Positions 15,240-21,902 of a stretch of DNA of 21,902 nucleotides are shown in pieces (position 1 is the stretch's first letter; each line of letters opens with the position of its first letter). The notes under the pieces are model-generated. The model was not told the DNA's origin and made no database searches. It worked only from the letters and a program-made list of their open reading frames with translations. The stretch is from a virus: positions 1-21,902 of IMG/VR virus record IMGVR_UViG_3300037071_000991; one strand, written 5' to 3'. The position numbers were made by a program, and so were the translations under genes.

Positions 15240-15675
15240 GGCGGTTCACCGAATCGTAGAGCCGGGCAATGAGCAACATCGCCTGCTCGCCCGTAATCAT
15301 CTGCTGCATATCGACAAGTCTCCGACGTTCTGACTCGACGAGAGAGCGGCGATCCTGAATCACGTACCGGATGTCTCGCCATGTGGCTGTGTCTGGTGTT
15401 TCGTCGTCGTCGATCTGACTGACCAGTTCGTTGAGTCGCACGTCGATCAGGGCAATATCGCTGTGAAGACTGAGCAGTTCCGGGTCGTGCATCGCCTCCC
15501 GAAAAGATGCCAGCGCCTTTGTCGGCAAATGCTTGGAGTAGCGCCCGGTAACAGTGTGATGGTGCTCGATACCTCGCTTCTGGGTACCGCCGTGGTGGTA
15601 ACAGACACCATTGGCCATCGCTTGCGCGTTGCATCGCTTCTTGGTACGTTTTGATGTTGCTGTGCATTTCGCCAT
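15142..15675 (-). CDS. terS: Probable terminase small subunit with N-terminal zinc motif
   Basis: A 177-residue protein directly upstream of the large terminase. The first 30 residues carry a compact Cys/His motif: C4, C15, C25 and H27/H28 ending in HHGG, a pattern often found in small proteins encoded just before terminases. The rest is mostly helical and charged (DVRLNELVSQID, SLVESERRRLVDMQQMI), which fits a ring-forming DNA recognition subunit. No helix-turn-helix is obvious. The start is the ATG at 15675, one codon after an in-frame GTG; the ribosome site is weak (GGTTGAG). The role is inferred from position and helical content. Confidence 0.65.
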   Translation of the reverse strand: MAKCTATSKRTKKRCNAQAMANGVCYHHGGTQKRGIEHHHTVTGRYSKHLPTKALASFREAMHDPELLSLHSDIALIDVRLNELVSQIDDDETPDTATWRDIRYVIQDRRSLVESERRRLVDMQQMITGEQAMLLIARLYDSVNRHVSDPLERAAIAADLGTLTLHKPGSRDSDDTE

Positions 15676-15697
15676 CACTCAACCGATTACCGAATAC

Positions 15698-15919
15698 TCA
15701 TGCGATAACATCACTCGCCTCCCCAACCACCGCCACGCGCAGCGCCTCACTCTCCGCCTGGTAGCGGGCGATGATCGGTTGGACTGTGGCATATGGGTCG
15801 CACGACTCGATATACCGCACCAGCGCCGCAATATCGGCCCGTTGCTGGGCGATGGTGGCGCGCTCACTAACACAGGGAATGAACTCATCGGGATCCGGGA
15901 GAAATTCCGTAAACTCCAT
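15698..15919 (-). CDS. Small acidic protein of unknown function
   Basis: A 73-residue acidic helical protein (FLPDPDEF, then ERATIAQQRADIAALVRYI). Its ATG at 15919 overlaps the upstream stop in TGATG, which fixes the start; a longer frame to 16027 is shadow sequence. The repeated helical heptads suggest a small coiled coil. It lies between the nuclease region and the small terminase gene. No family is recognised. Confidence 0.6.
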   Translation of the reverse strand: MEFTEFLPDPDEFIPCVSERATIAQQRADIAALVRYIESCDPYATVQPIIARYQAESEALRVAVVGEASDVIA

Positions 15920-16197
15920 CACTCGCCCTCCTGTGTTGACAGCGGATTGAGATCGCCGCGTCGCATATCGTGATACCGACCCTTTCCTGTCCAGTGACAC
16001 TCCGCCGTGTCGCGCACTCGCTCCCAACGATCACGATCCACGCACACTTGCCCCGGCCCGGCTATCGTGTAGCCAGCCTGGGCGAGCGCGGCAGACAGTA
16101 ACTGGAGTTCGTCTGTATCCGCTCCTCTGAATCCATGATCATCAAGCCAATCCAAAATCACCGTGGCCGCCGTTCGCGTGTCCTGTTCGCTGCTCAT
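15919..16197 (-). CDS. Hypothetical protein
   Basis: A 92-residue soluble protein beginning with a helix (TAATVILDWLDDHGF), then a second helical segment (ELQLLSAALAQAGY) and a Trp/Arg-containing stretch (DRDRWERVRDTAECHW). It overlaps the nuclease gene by four bases (ATGA) and the next gene by TGATG, so it is part of the coupled series. No catalytic motif, membrane helix or zinc cluster is visible. Function unknown. Confidence 0.62.
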   Translation of the reverse strand: MSSEQDTRTAATVILDWLDDHGFRGADTDELQLLSAALAQAGYTIAGPGQVCVDRDRWERVRDTAECHWTGKGRYHDMRRGDLNPLSTQEGE

Positions 16198-16502
16198 GCG
16201 TTACCTCCGAGTATCGCTACTGCATCGTCGTAGCTGATCTCGTTCGATGCCTTCGGTTCTGGTCGGACTACTCTGGAATATGCTCCGCAACCCTCCCATG
16301 ATGTCAGCCATCTCAGTTGCTCCATTGACACCTTGCCTTTCTGTATCTTCAGTTCGAAGACGACGATCCGTCCATGACGAATGCAGATGACATCGGGAAA
16401 TCCTGAGTCAGATCGACGACTATCGTGCGTGTGGTAATACAACCATCCATTCGCTAACGCTGCCTCGCGGATCGTGTTCTGGAGTTGAGCTTCGGTGGCC
16501 AT
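16194..16502 (-). CDS. VRR-NUC domain nuclease
   Basis: A 102-residue single-domain nuclease of the PD-(D/E)xK type. It has the family order: ATEAQLQNTIREAALANGW, then SGFPDV (Asp37), VVFELK (Glu50, Lys52), then MEQLRWL (Gln62). Stand-alone VRR-NUC proteins are common in phages and in fusion with helicases; they cleave branched or structured DNA. The ATG at 16502 has AAGGA nine bases upstream, and the family N terminus begins here. A GTG at 16538 overlapping the previous stop (GTGA) is a possible longer start adding 12 residues. It is downstream of a helicase and methyltransferase and may serve DNA repair, recombination or packaging preparation. Confidence 0.88.
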   Translation of the reverse strand: MATEAQLQNTIREAALANGWLYYHTHDSRRSDSGFPDVICIRHGRIVVFELKIQKGKVSMEQLRWLTSWEGCGAYSRVVRPEPKASNEISYDDAVAILGGNA

Positions 16503-16534
16503 ACTTCGGTATCCTTGGGCGCAAAGTGTGTTCG

Positions 16535-17254
16535 TCACACCGTCGCCTCCTCGTGCTCAGCTACCCGCCGCGCCTTCTCCATCGCTCCAATCGTGTCCGT
16601 GCGCATCAACGGCAGTCCTGCCCTCTTTAGCGAGTCCCGCTCTTTGTCCAACAACGCCTCCAGTCCGGCATCGTCCACCGGTGACAACTGCGGGTAACTC
16701 AGTGACTTTGTGCGCAGCACCACCGGCTTAACCTTGCCCTTAGCCCACGGCGGCGGTGCAGGGGAAACCCTGGGCTCCGGCTCGCGTACTACCCGCTCAC
16801 GTGCCGCCGCAGATCGGAGACGGCTGGCCTCCATTGCCGATGATCCAGCGCACTCCCGGCTGCAGTAGCGACGCGGAGGACGATTCGATACGACGTACTG
16901 GAATGATTGTTGACAGTGCGCGCATGTGGTCATCCGCTTCTCCTGCGACGCGGCCCGCTCGTCGCGCTCGAGTTGCCGGCGATGATCTGCCGCACATCTG
17001 GCGCCGCAGTATTTCTTGCCAGCCTTCGATGTGCTGAACCGTTGTTTGCAATGCGGACAGTAGTGCTCTACGGTTTTTGCCTCTCGTACCGCCTGGCGCT
17101 TTTGCAGCGCGTTGAGCTTGTCCCTACAACGACGAGAGCACACCTGCTGATGCGGGTTGTTGACCAGCGGCCAGAAGTCGATACCGCACTGCTGACACTG
17201 ACGAGACGGCAGCACACGGGTGAGTGTCAGCGGTTGTGTGGGGATGGTGCTCAT
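16535..17254 (-). CDS. Triple zinc-finger protein of unknown function
   Basis: A 239-residue protein with three consecutive four-cysteine fingers: C20-C23/C39-C43, C66-C69/C83-C87 and C111-C114/C131-C135, each CxxC-x13-16-CxxxC. Basic helices join them (ALQKRQAVREAK, HRRQLERDERAA). The C-terminal 90 residues are Pro/Arg-rich, then acidic and helical (DDAGLEALLDKERDSL). The finger spacing resembles zinc ribbon or MYM-like knuckles that bind nucleic acid or protein. The ATG overlaps the methyltransferase stop in TGATG. No known family is assigned. Location between a DNA methylase and a nuclease suggests DNA binding. Confidence 0.75.
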   Translation of the reverse strand: MSTIPTQPLTLTRVLPSRQCQQCGIDFWPLVNNPHQQVCSRRCRDKLNALQKRQAVREAKTVEHYCPHCKQRFSTSKAGKKYCGARCAADHRRQLERDERAASQEKRMTTCAHCQQSFQYVVSNRPPRRYCSRECAGSSAMEASRLRSAAARERVVREPEPRVSPAPPPWAKGKVKPVVLRTKSLSYPQLSPVDDAGLEALLDKERDSLKRAGLPLMRTDTIGAMEKARRVAEHEEATV

Positions 17255-18132
17255 CAGGAAACTCCGGCGAAAAGAGGGAGTTCCTGTGTCGCGGTTGCCT
17301 TTTGCAGATTCTTGACAGCGACCGCGTAATACCCGGCCTTCAGTTCGACGCCGATGAACTTCCGGCCATTGACGATGGACTCATACCCCTCGCTACCGAT
17401 GCCCATGAATGGACTGAGTACGGTTTCTCCTTTGTTGCTCCACAACTTCACACATCGTTCGATGGTTCCGAGTTGCAGCGGCGCGATGTGGCGCTCGTCT
17501 TTCTCTTCTCGCGCGCCGGCGAATTGCAGCGTGTCCGACTCCCGGATGCCGTACCAGATCGGACGGGCGTATTGAATCCAGTCCTCATTGCTGATGTCGT
17601 CCGGCAGAATCGGCGTCTGGTTCTCGCCTGGCGCCCGCATCAGCAGGATGTAATCAGCCAGCGCCGGCCGGAGCCACGACGAATCACGGCGCAACGACAC
17701 GAACAGGAGCGACTTGCTCTTGGTGCGGATCGCCTGCGCTTGCGGATCTTTGTCAATGCAGACTTCACCGTGATACACAAAACCGGCATCCTGAAAGTGC
17801 CTGATCGTGTCACCACGGAAGTCGAACAGCCCGATAGTTCCGTGCGTTGCCTTTGTGCTCGGAACCTGCGCTACATGCACCGCGCAGATACGACCCGGCT
17901 TGATGACGCGCACGAGCTCCCGGCTGATGAATCCGAAGTGATCCCAGAATTGCTCAATCGAGCGGGAGTTACCTAAGTCCCGATCACTTGCCGAGTAGGT
18001 ATAGAGCGATTGGAACGGTGGACTGAACAGAGACAGGTCAATACTGTGATCCGGTAATCCTGGTAACACTTCGGCGCTGTCGCCGTTGTATATCGCGTAC
18101 TGGTCGGTGACTTCCTGATTCAGAACATTCAC
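17254..18132 (-). CDS. DNA methyltransferase (N4/N6, beta-order motifs)
   Basis: A 292-residue SAM-dependent DNA amino-methyltransferase. The catalytic motif SPPF (37-40) precedes the SAM-binding motif SPFMGIGSEG (240-249) with IGVELKAGYY after it; this order defines the beta class. A middle segment has VCIDKDPQAQAIRTKSKSL, common in phage enzymes. No restriction enzyme follows, so it is an orphan methylase that may protect phage DNA or mark it. GTG at 18132 is preferred because AGGAG lies seven bases upstream and GTGA overlaps the helicase stop; a GTG at 18150 also exists. It forms a pair with the upstream helicase. Confidence 0.9.
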   Translation of the reverse strand: MNVLNQEVTDQYAIYNGDSAEVLPGLPDHSIDLSLFSPPFQSLYTYSASDRDLGNSRSIEQFWDHFGFISRELVRVIKPGRICAVHVAQVPSTKATHGTIGLFDFRGDTIRHFQDAGFVYHGEVCIDKDPQAQAIRTKSKSLLFVSLRRDSSWLRPALADYILLMRAPGENQTPILPDDISNEDWIQYARPIWYGIRESDTLQFAGAREEKDERHIAPLQLGTIERCVKLWSNKGETVLSPFMGIGSEGYESIVNGRKFIGVELKAGYYAVAVKNLQKATATQELPLFAGVS

Positions 18133-19544
18133 GCTGCGACTCCTATCCACTCAGGCAATTGCATTGGAACGGTTGGTTCGTAGGGGATGGTTTGCCGAGC
18201 GCTGCCCAGTTCGGCCCGCTCATATTCGATGACGTGCTTCACCAGTTCATCGGCGATGCGCTTGGCGTCTTTCTCTTTGCTCAGCACGTTGTGATAGATC
18301 GGTTCTTCCAGCGATGACAGCACGATATGGGCGTGGACTTCGCGGTCCTGCCCGAATCGGTAGCATCGACGAATCGCCTGGAAATACTGTTCGTACGAAT
18401 CGCCGAGTCCAACGAATACCATCCGGGCACATCGCTGGAAGTTCATCCCAAATCCGGCAATCGACGGTTTGGTAATCAGCCATTGCGCATCACCGGCCGC
18501 GAACGCTTGCAACGCGTCGGCCTTGGCTTCTGGCGACTGACTGCCCTCGACGTGTAACGCGCCCGGCAATGCTTCAGCGAGTGCGTTGCCCTCGTCATTC
18601 AGCCCACACCAGATCAGCCACGGCTCATCGGCCTCAGCCCTGATCAGGTCGACGGCGGCCCGTACCCGGTCATCAATCGTCTCCTTGCGGACTTTGGTTC
18701 GATCAGTAACGCCTTTCAGCGTGGTAGCGAAAAGTTGCCCTGCTGGTACGTAGTCCGATGCCACGAACCGCGGCAGAATCGACAACGGAGGCAGGTCGAA
18801 TCCATCGTCGGGGTATCCCAGATCCGATGGCTTCTGCAGTGACATGCCCCACGATGCCAGCCATTCGTAGAACGGCCCTTCTGCATGGCCCTTCAGTCGC
18901 CAATCGCGTTCGTCGTGGACAAAGAACGTGGCCAGCATTTCGACGCGATTCATCACCCCGAGAAACTCGGCATGATTGGCAATCTCGCTGATGTCGTTCG
19001 GCGCTGGTGTTGCCGTGCAGCACAGCCGGTACGGTGTCTGTGAAAACTGTTTTATCAGCGCCGAGCGAGTCTTTCCGTCATGCGACTTCAGGATGCTTGA
19101 TTCATCCAGGACGACCGCGCCAAAGTCTCTCGCAGAGAACTTATGCACCATCTCGTAGTTCGTGATGGTGATGCCGTCATGCGCGATGCCGTCCCGGCTG
19201 TATCGAATCGGCACACTGATCTTTGATGCCTCGTCAATCGTCTGATGGGCCACGGCCAGCGGCGCCACAATCAGCACACGCTCACCCGTCAACCGTGCCC
19301 ACTCGACTTGCATCCTGGTCTTGCCCATGCCGGTCGTCGCGAAGATCGCAGATCGGCCTTTGCGCAATGCCCAGCGGACTAAATCCATCTGAAACGGGAA
19401 TAGGCTAGGATGCAACTCGCACTCGTCAACATCGATGCCCGAAGCCGGAAACGTCAGAGTCTTTGCGCCGAGGAATCGTTCGTAGTCGAGTGCCGGTGGC
19501 GGAGGTAGTGACTCCGCCACCTTCCCGTTCATCTGTCCGCTCAT
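18129..19544 (-). CDS. SNF2-type superfamily 2 helicase
   Basis: A 471-residue DNA-dependent ATPase/translocase. Motif I is TGMGKT (71-76), with the preceding FPFQMDLVRWAL Q-like region. Motif II is DESS (147-150) in place of DEAH, typical of phage SNF2 relatives. Motif III is TATP (177-180), and motif VI is IRRCYRFGQ (391-399), the SNF2 hallmark. The C-terminal domain is complete, and no extra DNA-binding domain is attached. The ATG overlaps the upstream stop in ATGA, and its stop overlaps the methyltransferase start. Length is that of phage-type SNF2 helicases rather than chromatin remodellers. A role in replication, recombination or modification is plausible. Confidence 0.92.
   Translation of the reverse strand: MSGQMNGKVAESLPPPPALDYERFLGAKTLTFPASGIDVDECELHPSLFPFQMDLVRWALRKGRSAIFATTGMGKTRMQVEWARLTGERVLIVAPLAVAHQTIDEASKISVPIRYSRDGIAHDGITITNYEMVHKFSARDFGAVVLDESSILKSHDGKTRSALIKQFSQTPYRLCCTATPAPNDISEIANHAEFLGVMNRVEMLATFFVHDERDWRLKGHAEGPFYEWLASWGMSLQKPSDLGYPDDGFDLPPLSILPRFVASDYVPAGQLFATTLKGVTDRTKVRKETIDDRVRAAVDLIRAEADEPWLIWCGLNDEGNALAEALPGALHVEGSQSPEAKADALQAFAAGDAQWLITKPSIAGFGMNFQRCARMVFVGLGDSYEQYFQAIRRCYRFGQDREVHAHIVLSSLEEPIYHNVLSKEKDAKRIADELVKHVIEYERAELGSARQTIPYEPTVPMQLPEWIGVAA
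18140..18144 (-). promoter_or_regulatory. Ribosome binding site deciding the methyltransferase GTG start
   Basis: AGGAG on the minus strand, seven bases before the GTG at 18132, sits inside the end of the helicase gene. It favours the GTG at 18132 over the GTG at 18150. Confidence 0.6.
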
Positions 19545-19807
19545 ACCGCCGCCCTCATCTGTGCCTTCGCCCGCGCTGTCTGCGGTCGCGTGCTGCGTAG
19601 CGTCGTCTGCGTCCGGTCACTCAGCTTCACCAGCGCCACCTCACTGACATCAGAGTCGTAGCCGCCGCCGTTGAATGTCGTCACAGCCTGCGCATATCGC
19701 CGTTTGGCCCGTCCGTAGTCCGTCTCGCCCTCAGTGGCCATCGTCCGGCCCCGGCTGTCGCGCATGGCGACGACGTAGGTGGTGATGGTTGGTGTGTCTT
19801 CGGTCAT
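19541..19807 (-). CDS. Small basic protein of unknown function
   Basis: An 88-residue protein that starts with a beta segment (TITTYVVAMRDSRGRT) and ends in a basic, Thr/Arg/Ala-rich tail (RSTRPQTARAKAQMRAAV). The middle (YGRAKRRYAQAVTTF) is helical. The ATG at 19807 overlaps the previous stop (ATGA), which fixes the start; its own stop overlaps the helicase start. The basic tail could bind nucleic acid. No family is recognised. Confidence 0.65.
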   Translation of the reverse strand: MTEDTPTITTYVVAMRDSRGRTMATEGETDYGRAKRRYAQAVTTFNGGGYDSDVSEVALVKLSDRTQTTLRSTRPQTARAKAQMRAAV

Positions 19808-20040
19808 GCCGTCTCTCCCAGCCATGCGCAATGCTGCACAAGGTCCGCCTTGTGTCTGACAATGAACTCCCGCGCTTCTGGTGTCATTGCCGTCGCCGGT
19901 CCGATGTTGAATTGTTCACCGTTGACTTTGATGTGATAGCCCGGCTCTGCCATGAGCTCATGTAATGCGCGTCTCAGGCGATGGCGCCGGCGTTCGTCTG
20001 GTCCGTAGGTACGGATGTCTGAGGGACTCGGCATTGTCAT
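19804..20040 (-). CDS. TubC-docking-like small protein
   Basis: A 78-residue protein with the pattern of the TubC N-terminal docking fold: a basic helix (RRHRLRRALHELM), a beta hairpin (YHIKVNGEQFNIGPA) and TPEAREFIVRHKADLVQHC, close to the usual TPEL...HK.eLL. Such small modules also appear next to phage replication genes, where their partner is unknown. The ATG at 20040 overlaps the upstream stop (ATGA) and has GGAG six bases before it. No catalytic residue is expected. The fold call is pattern recognition, not a profile search. Confidence 0.65.
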   Translation of the reverse strand: MTMPSPSDIRTYGPDERRRHRLRRALHELMAEPGYHIKVNGEQFNIGPATAMTPEAREFIVRHKADLVQHCAWLGETA

Positions 20041-20654
20041 GCTCTGCTCCAGTACGATGGTCGATGATTCCAAAGTTTCGTTTCGATCTGCTGATACCCG
20101 AACACTCGCAACGCCGCATTGAATCGTCGGCCGGTCGTCGCACCGTCGAGTAATTCACCGCCAACGGTGTACTGGCGAAAGTTCCCGACGCTCTCATTCG
20201 TGAATGTGTTCGCGATCAGAAATGACTTCGGCTCGAACATCGTAATTAATTGCGCCAGATGATCCACCGGCGCTTCTATGTGCTCGAAGTATTCCGATGC
20301 AAAGATCAGATCAATCGGAGATGGAACGAGGTTCAGACTGTCAATGATTGTCACGCCGTAGTCTGCGCCAACTTGTTGCGCAATGCGCAGCTGAGGTGAA
20401 CCGCTCCAATCGAATCCATACACATCAGCATGAGGCAAGATGTCTTTCCATGCGGCAGTTGTGTAACCAATACCGCAGCCTACATCTAGAACGCTCTGAG
20501 TTGAGGCGAGAGCGTCAGAAAGCGAGTGCGTGAACATTCCTCTTGGATGAATGATTCTCTTCATGTACTCGCGTGAATACGCGATCCAGCACGACCACAC
20601 TTCCGCGATGTAGTCAGGCTCCGTGTCCATCCAGCATCGAGCGCTGCGTACCAT
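20037..20654 (-). CDS. Class I SAM-dependent methyltransferase
   Basis: A Rossmann-fold methyltransferase of up to 205 residues. The SAM motif is VLDVGCGIGYTTAAW, with VYGFDWSG as the second strand and IDLIFASEYFEHIEAPVDHL as the motif IV and post-IV region. The C terminus (GRRFNAALRVFGYQQIETKLW) is complete. Substrate unknown. The preceding gene overlaps in another frame. Third-position G/C preference belongs to this frame from about 20630 leftward, and the segment EPDYIAEVWSCWIAYSREYM reads as real protein. Possible starts are ATG 20654, ATG 20630, or ATG 20564 (ATGA with the upstream stop). It may instead be the C-terminal part of one gene split by a frameshift from the upstream frame. Confidence 0.8.
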   Translation of the reverse strand: MVRSARCWMDTEPDYIAEVWSCWIAYSREYMKRIIHPRGMFTHSLSDALASTQSVLDVGCGIGYTTAAWKDILPHADVYGFDWSGSPQLRIAQQVGADYGVTIIDSLNLVPSPIDLIFASEYFEHIEAPVDHLAQLITMFEPKSFLIANTFTNESVGNFRQYTVGGELLDGATTGRRFNAALRVFGYQQIETKLWNHRPSYWSRA

Positions 20655-20908
20655 CGTTGCTCAAGCTGTCTACTCTCAACGGACTGAAGTCGCGCCGTTC
20701 TATTGCCCCGAAGATGGCGGATATTCTCGTTCGCCATCGACTTGATGAATCCCAGATCAGGCACCTCATCACTTGCGTACGTAGACAGAAACCGCTCTAT
20801 CGCTACGTTGCTCTGTTCCTGAAGGACATTCGGTTGTGTCTGATACCCATACGGGGTATCTATAGTCACTATGGTTTTGTCGTTGATATGTTGTTGTTGT
20901 GTACTCAT
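20561..20908 (-). CDS. Unknown protein, possibly the N-terminal part of the methyltransferase
   Basis: A 115-residue frame beginning MSTQQQHIND at an ATG overlapping the upstream stop (ATGA). Residues about 1-90 look real (VAIERFLSTYASDEVPDLGF, then RLQSVESRQLEQRWYAALDAG). The last 20 are Ser/Thr/Arg-rich with poor third-position G/C, unlike the rest. In methyltransferases of this type, as I recall them, a LExRWYxSLxxG-type segment precedes the YxAExWACW-type segment. Here the second lies in the -1 frame near 20630. This suggests one gene with a frame shift, or a read-through fusion, rather than two normal genes. Confidence 0.55.
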   Translation of the reverse strand: MSTQQQHINDKTIVTIDTPYGYQTQPNVLQEQSNVAIERFLSTYASDEVPDLGFIKSMANENIRHLRGNRTARLQSVESRQLEQRWYAALDAGWTRSLTTSRKCGRAGSRIHAST

Positions 20909-21108
20909 CGTGTTGGCTCCCACCAGCGCACGAGCGCATTCCACAGTCGCTCCTGGCCATAGACGCATTGCTCGACACCGAATGCGGCAAACGCATGATC
21001 TCGGGCGGCGTACAGGTCGTGAACATTGGATACGTGAATACTTTTCTGCATATACCAGCGATAGACGTGAAGCAACGTGCGAAACGTTGCGAGTTGTTCA
21101 GCTGTCAA
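20905..21108 (-). CDS. Small protein of unknown function
   Basis: A 67-residue helical protein (LATFRTLLHVYRWYMQKS, LYAARDHAFAAFGVEQCV, then RLWNALVRWW). It starts with TTG at 21108, overlapping the ATPase stop in TTGA, with GGAG about 10 bases upstream. Its stop overlaps the next ATG. The aromatic- and Arg-rich composition might suit a protein-binding helical bundle. No family is recognised. Confidence 0.6.
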   Translation of the reverse strand: MTAEQLATFRTLLHVYRWYMQKSIHVSNVHDLYAARDHAFAAFGVEQCVYGQERLWNALVRWWEPTR

Positions 21109-21902
21109 AACGTCTCATCTCCTTCTGGTGCGTGGTAGCCGTTCTGCGATGCCTTGGTATCGTGCTGCGGCAGCATCGTCAGCCACGGCCCACCGAATCC
21201 GTCTTTGCGGTAGACACAGCGAAGACGACTCTTCGCCTTTTCAAGGCTGTCCTTGTCAATCTTCTCAGCGGCAGCATCACGAGCAAGATGCTTGCTCGGC
21301 ATTGGACCAGACTTGAGGTAGTCTTTGACCCACTCAGTCGCTTCATCCCATTTATCCATCTGCTCAACACCAACAGCTTTGCCCATCAGCAACTCGTCTG
21401 CAGTCAGATCAGAGAAACCTGGCAGCCACTCAACCTTCGCCACTTCATCACCCGGCACGTCAACCAGACGAAATTGCAGCGTCCTCGGTTCCCGGCCCAG
21501 GTTCCCCTTCGCTCTTGCTAGACATTTGATCTCCCGGTCTCGAGGATCCTCCGCGAGCAGAAGACCAAGGCGTGCAGTGGCAATTATTCCAATGGAGCCA
21601 CCACCTCGGTAGAGTGCGTTTGTCCCCCCTCCTTTGTTCAGGTGGCGTACGACAATGATCGATGCACCAGTCCTTTGGGCTATAAGCTCCAGCGGCGTCA
21701 GGCATTTGCGCACATCCTTGTTTGAGTTCTCGCTGAGGTCATCAGCCATGAAGAGAGCGAACGGATCAATGAACACCATCCCGACGTTGCGCTCGATGAT
21801 GATCTGCTCCAGCAGGTCAGCGTCGGTCGGTAGCTCGAACATCCGCAGAGCCACCACATCTTCATCATCCGGTCCTTTGTAGACGTACGGCACGTCTCGT
21901 TT
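21105..21902 (-). CDS. RepA/RecA-like (AAA_25-type) ATPase, partial at the right edge
   Basis: The frame is open to the window edge, so the N terminus (with the Walker A motif) is missing. The visible part has the Walker B strand MVFIDPFALFM, the sensor-like strand SIIVVRHLNKGGG, then ALYRGGGSIGIIATARLGLLLAED and LARAKGNLGREP, the hallmark series of phage and plasmid RepA-like ATPases related to DnaB and RecA. The last 90 residues (WDEATEWVKDYL, then KIDKDSLEKAKSRL) form a winged-helix-like C terminus ending in DETF. It is likely a replication helicase or recombination ATPase. It is the first gene in the visible coupled series. Confidence 0.88.
   Translation of the reverse strand, partial: KRDVPYVYKGPDDEDVVALRMFELPTDADLLEQIIIERNVGMVFIDPFALFMADDLSENSNKDVRKCLTPLELIAQRTGASIIVVRHLNKGGGTNALYRGGGSIGIIATARLGLLLAEDPRDREIKCLARAKGNLGREPRTLQFRLVDVPGDEVAKVEWLPGFSDLTADELLMGKAVGVEQMDKWDEATEWVKDYLKSGPMPSKHLARDAAAEKIDKDSLEKAKSRLRCVYRKDGFGGPWLTMLPQHDTKASQNGYHAPEGDETF

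Noticed and set aside
17224-17976. Plus-strand open frame of 250 codons
   Set aside because: It is antisense to the well-supported DNA methyltransferase and has no domain.
16194-19544. Helicase plus methylase plus nuclease read as a DISARM or other defence island
   Set aside because: The helicase is the short phage type, no DISARM core genes (DUF1998 or phospholipase D type) are visible, and the genes lie inside a coupled phage operon.
1-21902. Search for CRISPR arrays, tRNA genes, insertion sequences and attachment sites
   Set aside because: No regularly spaced repeats, cloverleaf-like sequences, transposase motifs or integrase with flanking repeats were seen by eye. Computational scans (tRNA and repeat finders) would be needed to exclude weak cases.

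Overview
The window is a continuous stretch of a tailed double-stranded DNA phage or prophage genome. All of the supported genes lie on the minus strand, so the biological order runs from the right end (about 21.9 kb) to the left end. Tape measure, tail tube, tail assembly chaperone, gp10-like and tail terminator-like genes, together with an HK97-type head set (portal, U35-type protease, coiled-coil major capsid protein), indicate a long-tailed virion. A siphovirus is most likely, because no sheath gene is seen. Base composition is GC-rich by eye, with C/G preferred in third codon positions, as in phages of high-GC bacteria. The host cannot be named from the sequence. No integrase, repressor, tRNA, CRISPR array or host gene is present, so lifestyle is undetermined.

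Right third (about 15.7-21.9 kb), DNA metabolism. In transcription order: a RecA/RepA-type ATPase cut by the window edge; a small unknown; a SAM methyltransferase whose reading frame appears to shift near its N terminus; a TubC-docking-like small protein; a small basic protein; an SNF2-type helicase; a beta-order DNA methyltransferase; a protein with three CxxC...CxxxC zinc fingers; a VRR-NUC nuclease; and two small unknowns.

Middle (about 9.3-15.7 kb), packaging and capsid. Zinc-motif small terminase candidate, large terminase, a Com-like zinc-finger protein, a portal fused to a MuF-type head morphogenesis domain, a strong hairpin with a U-rich tail, prohead protease and major capsid protein.

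Left (1-9.3 kb), head surface, connector and tail. Two tandem paralogous small beta-rich proteins (probable head decoration), a small protein, head-tail adaptor, gp10-like protein, tail terminator-like protein, a small protein, tail tube protein, tail assembly chaperone with a canonical -1 frameshift signal, tape measure protein (894 aa), distal tail-like protein, a one-pass membrane protein, and a baseplate hub protein carrying an inserted bacterial SH3 domain (cut at the left edge).

Most junctions are ATGA, GTGA, TTGA, TGATG or TAATG overlaps, which implies one long translationally coupled transcription unit. The only gaps of about 100 bases flank the portal gene, and one of them holds a probable intrinsic terminator or attenuator. 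No gene-free stretch longer than 300 bases exists. The most useful signals are the frameshift heptamer with downstream hairpin, the SH3 insertion in the hub, the hairpin between portal and capsid genes, the frame switch in the methyltransferase, and the helicase-methylase-zinc-finger-nuclease cassette.
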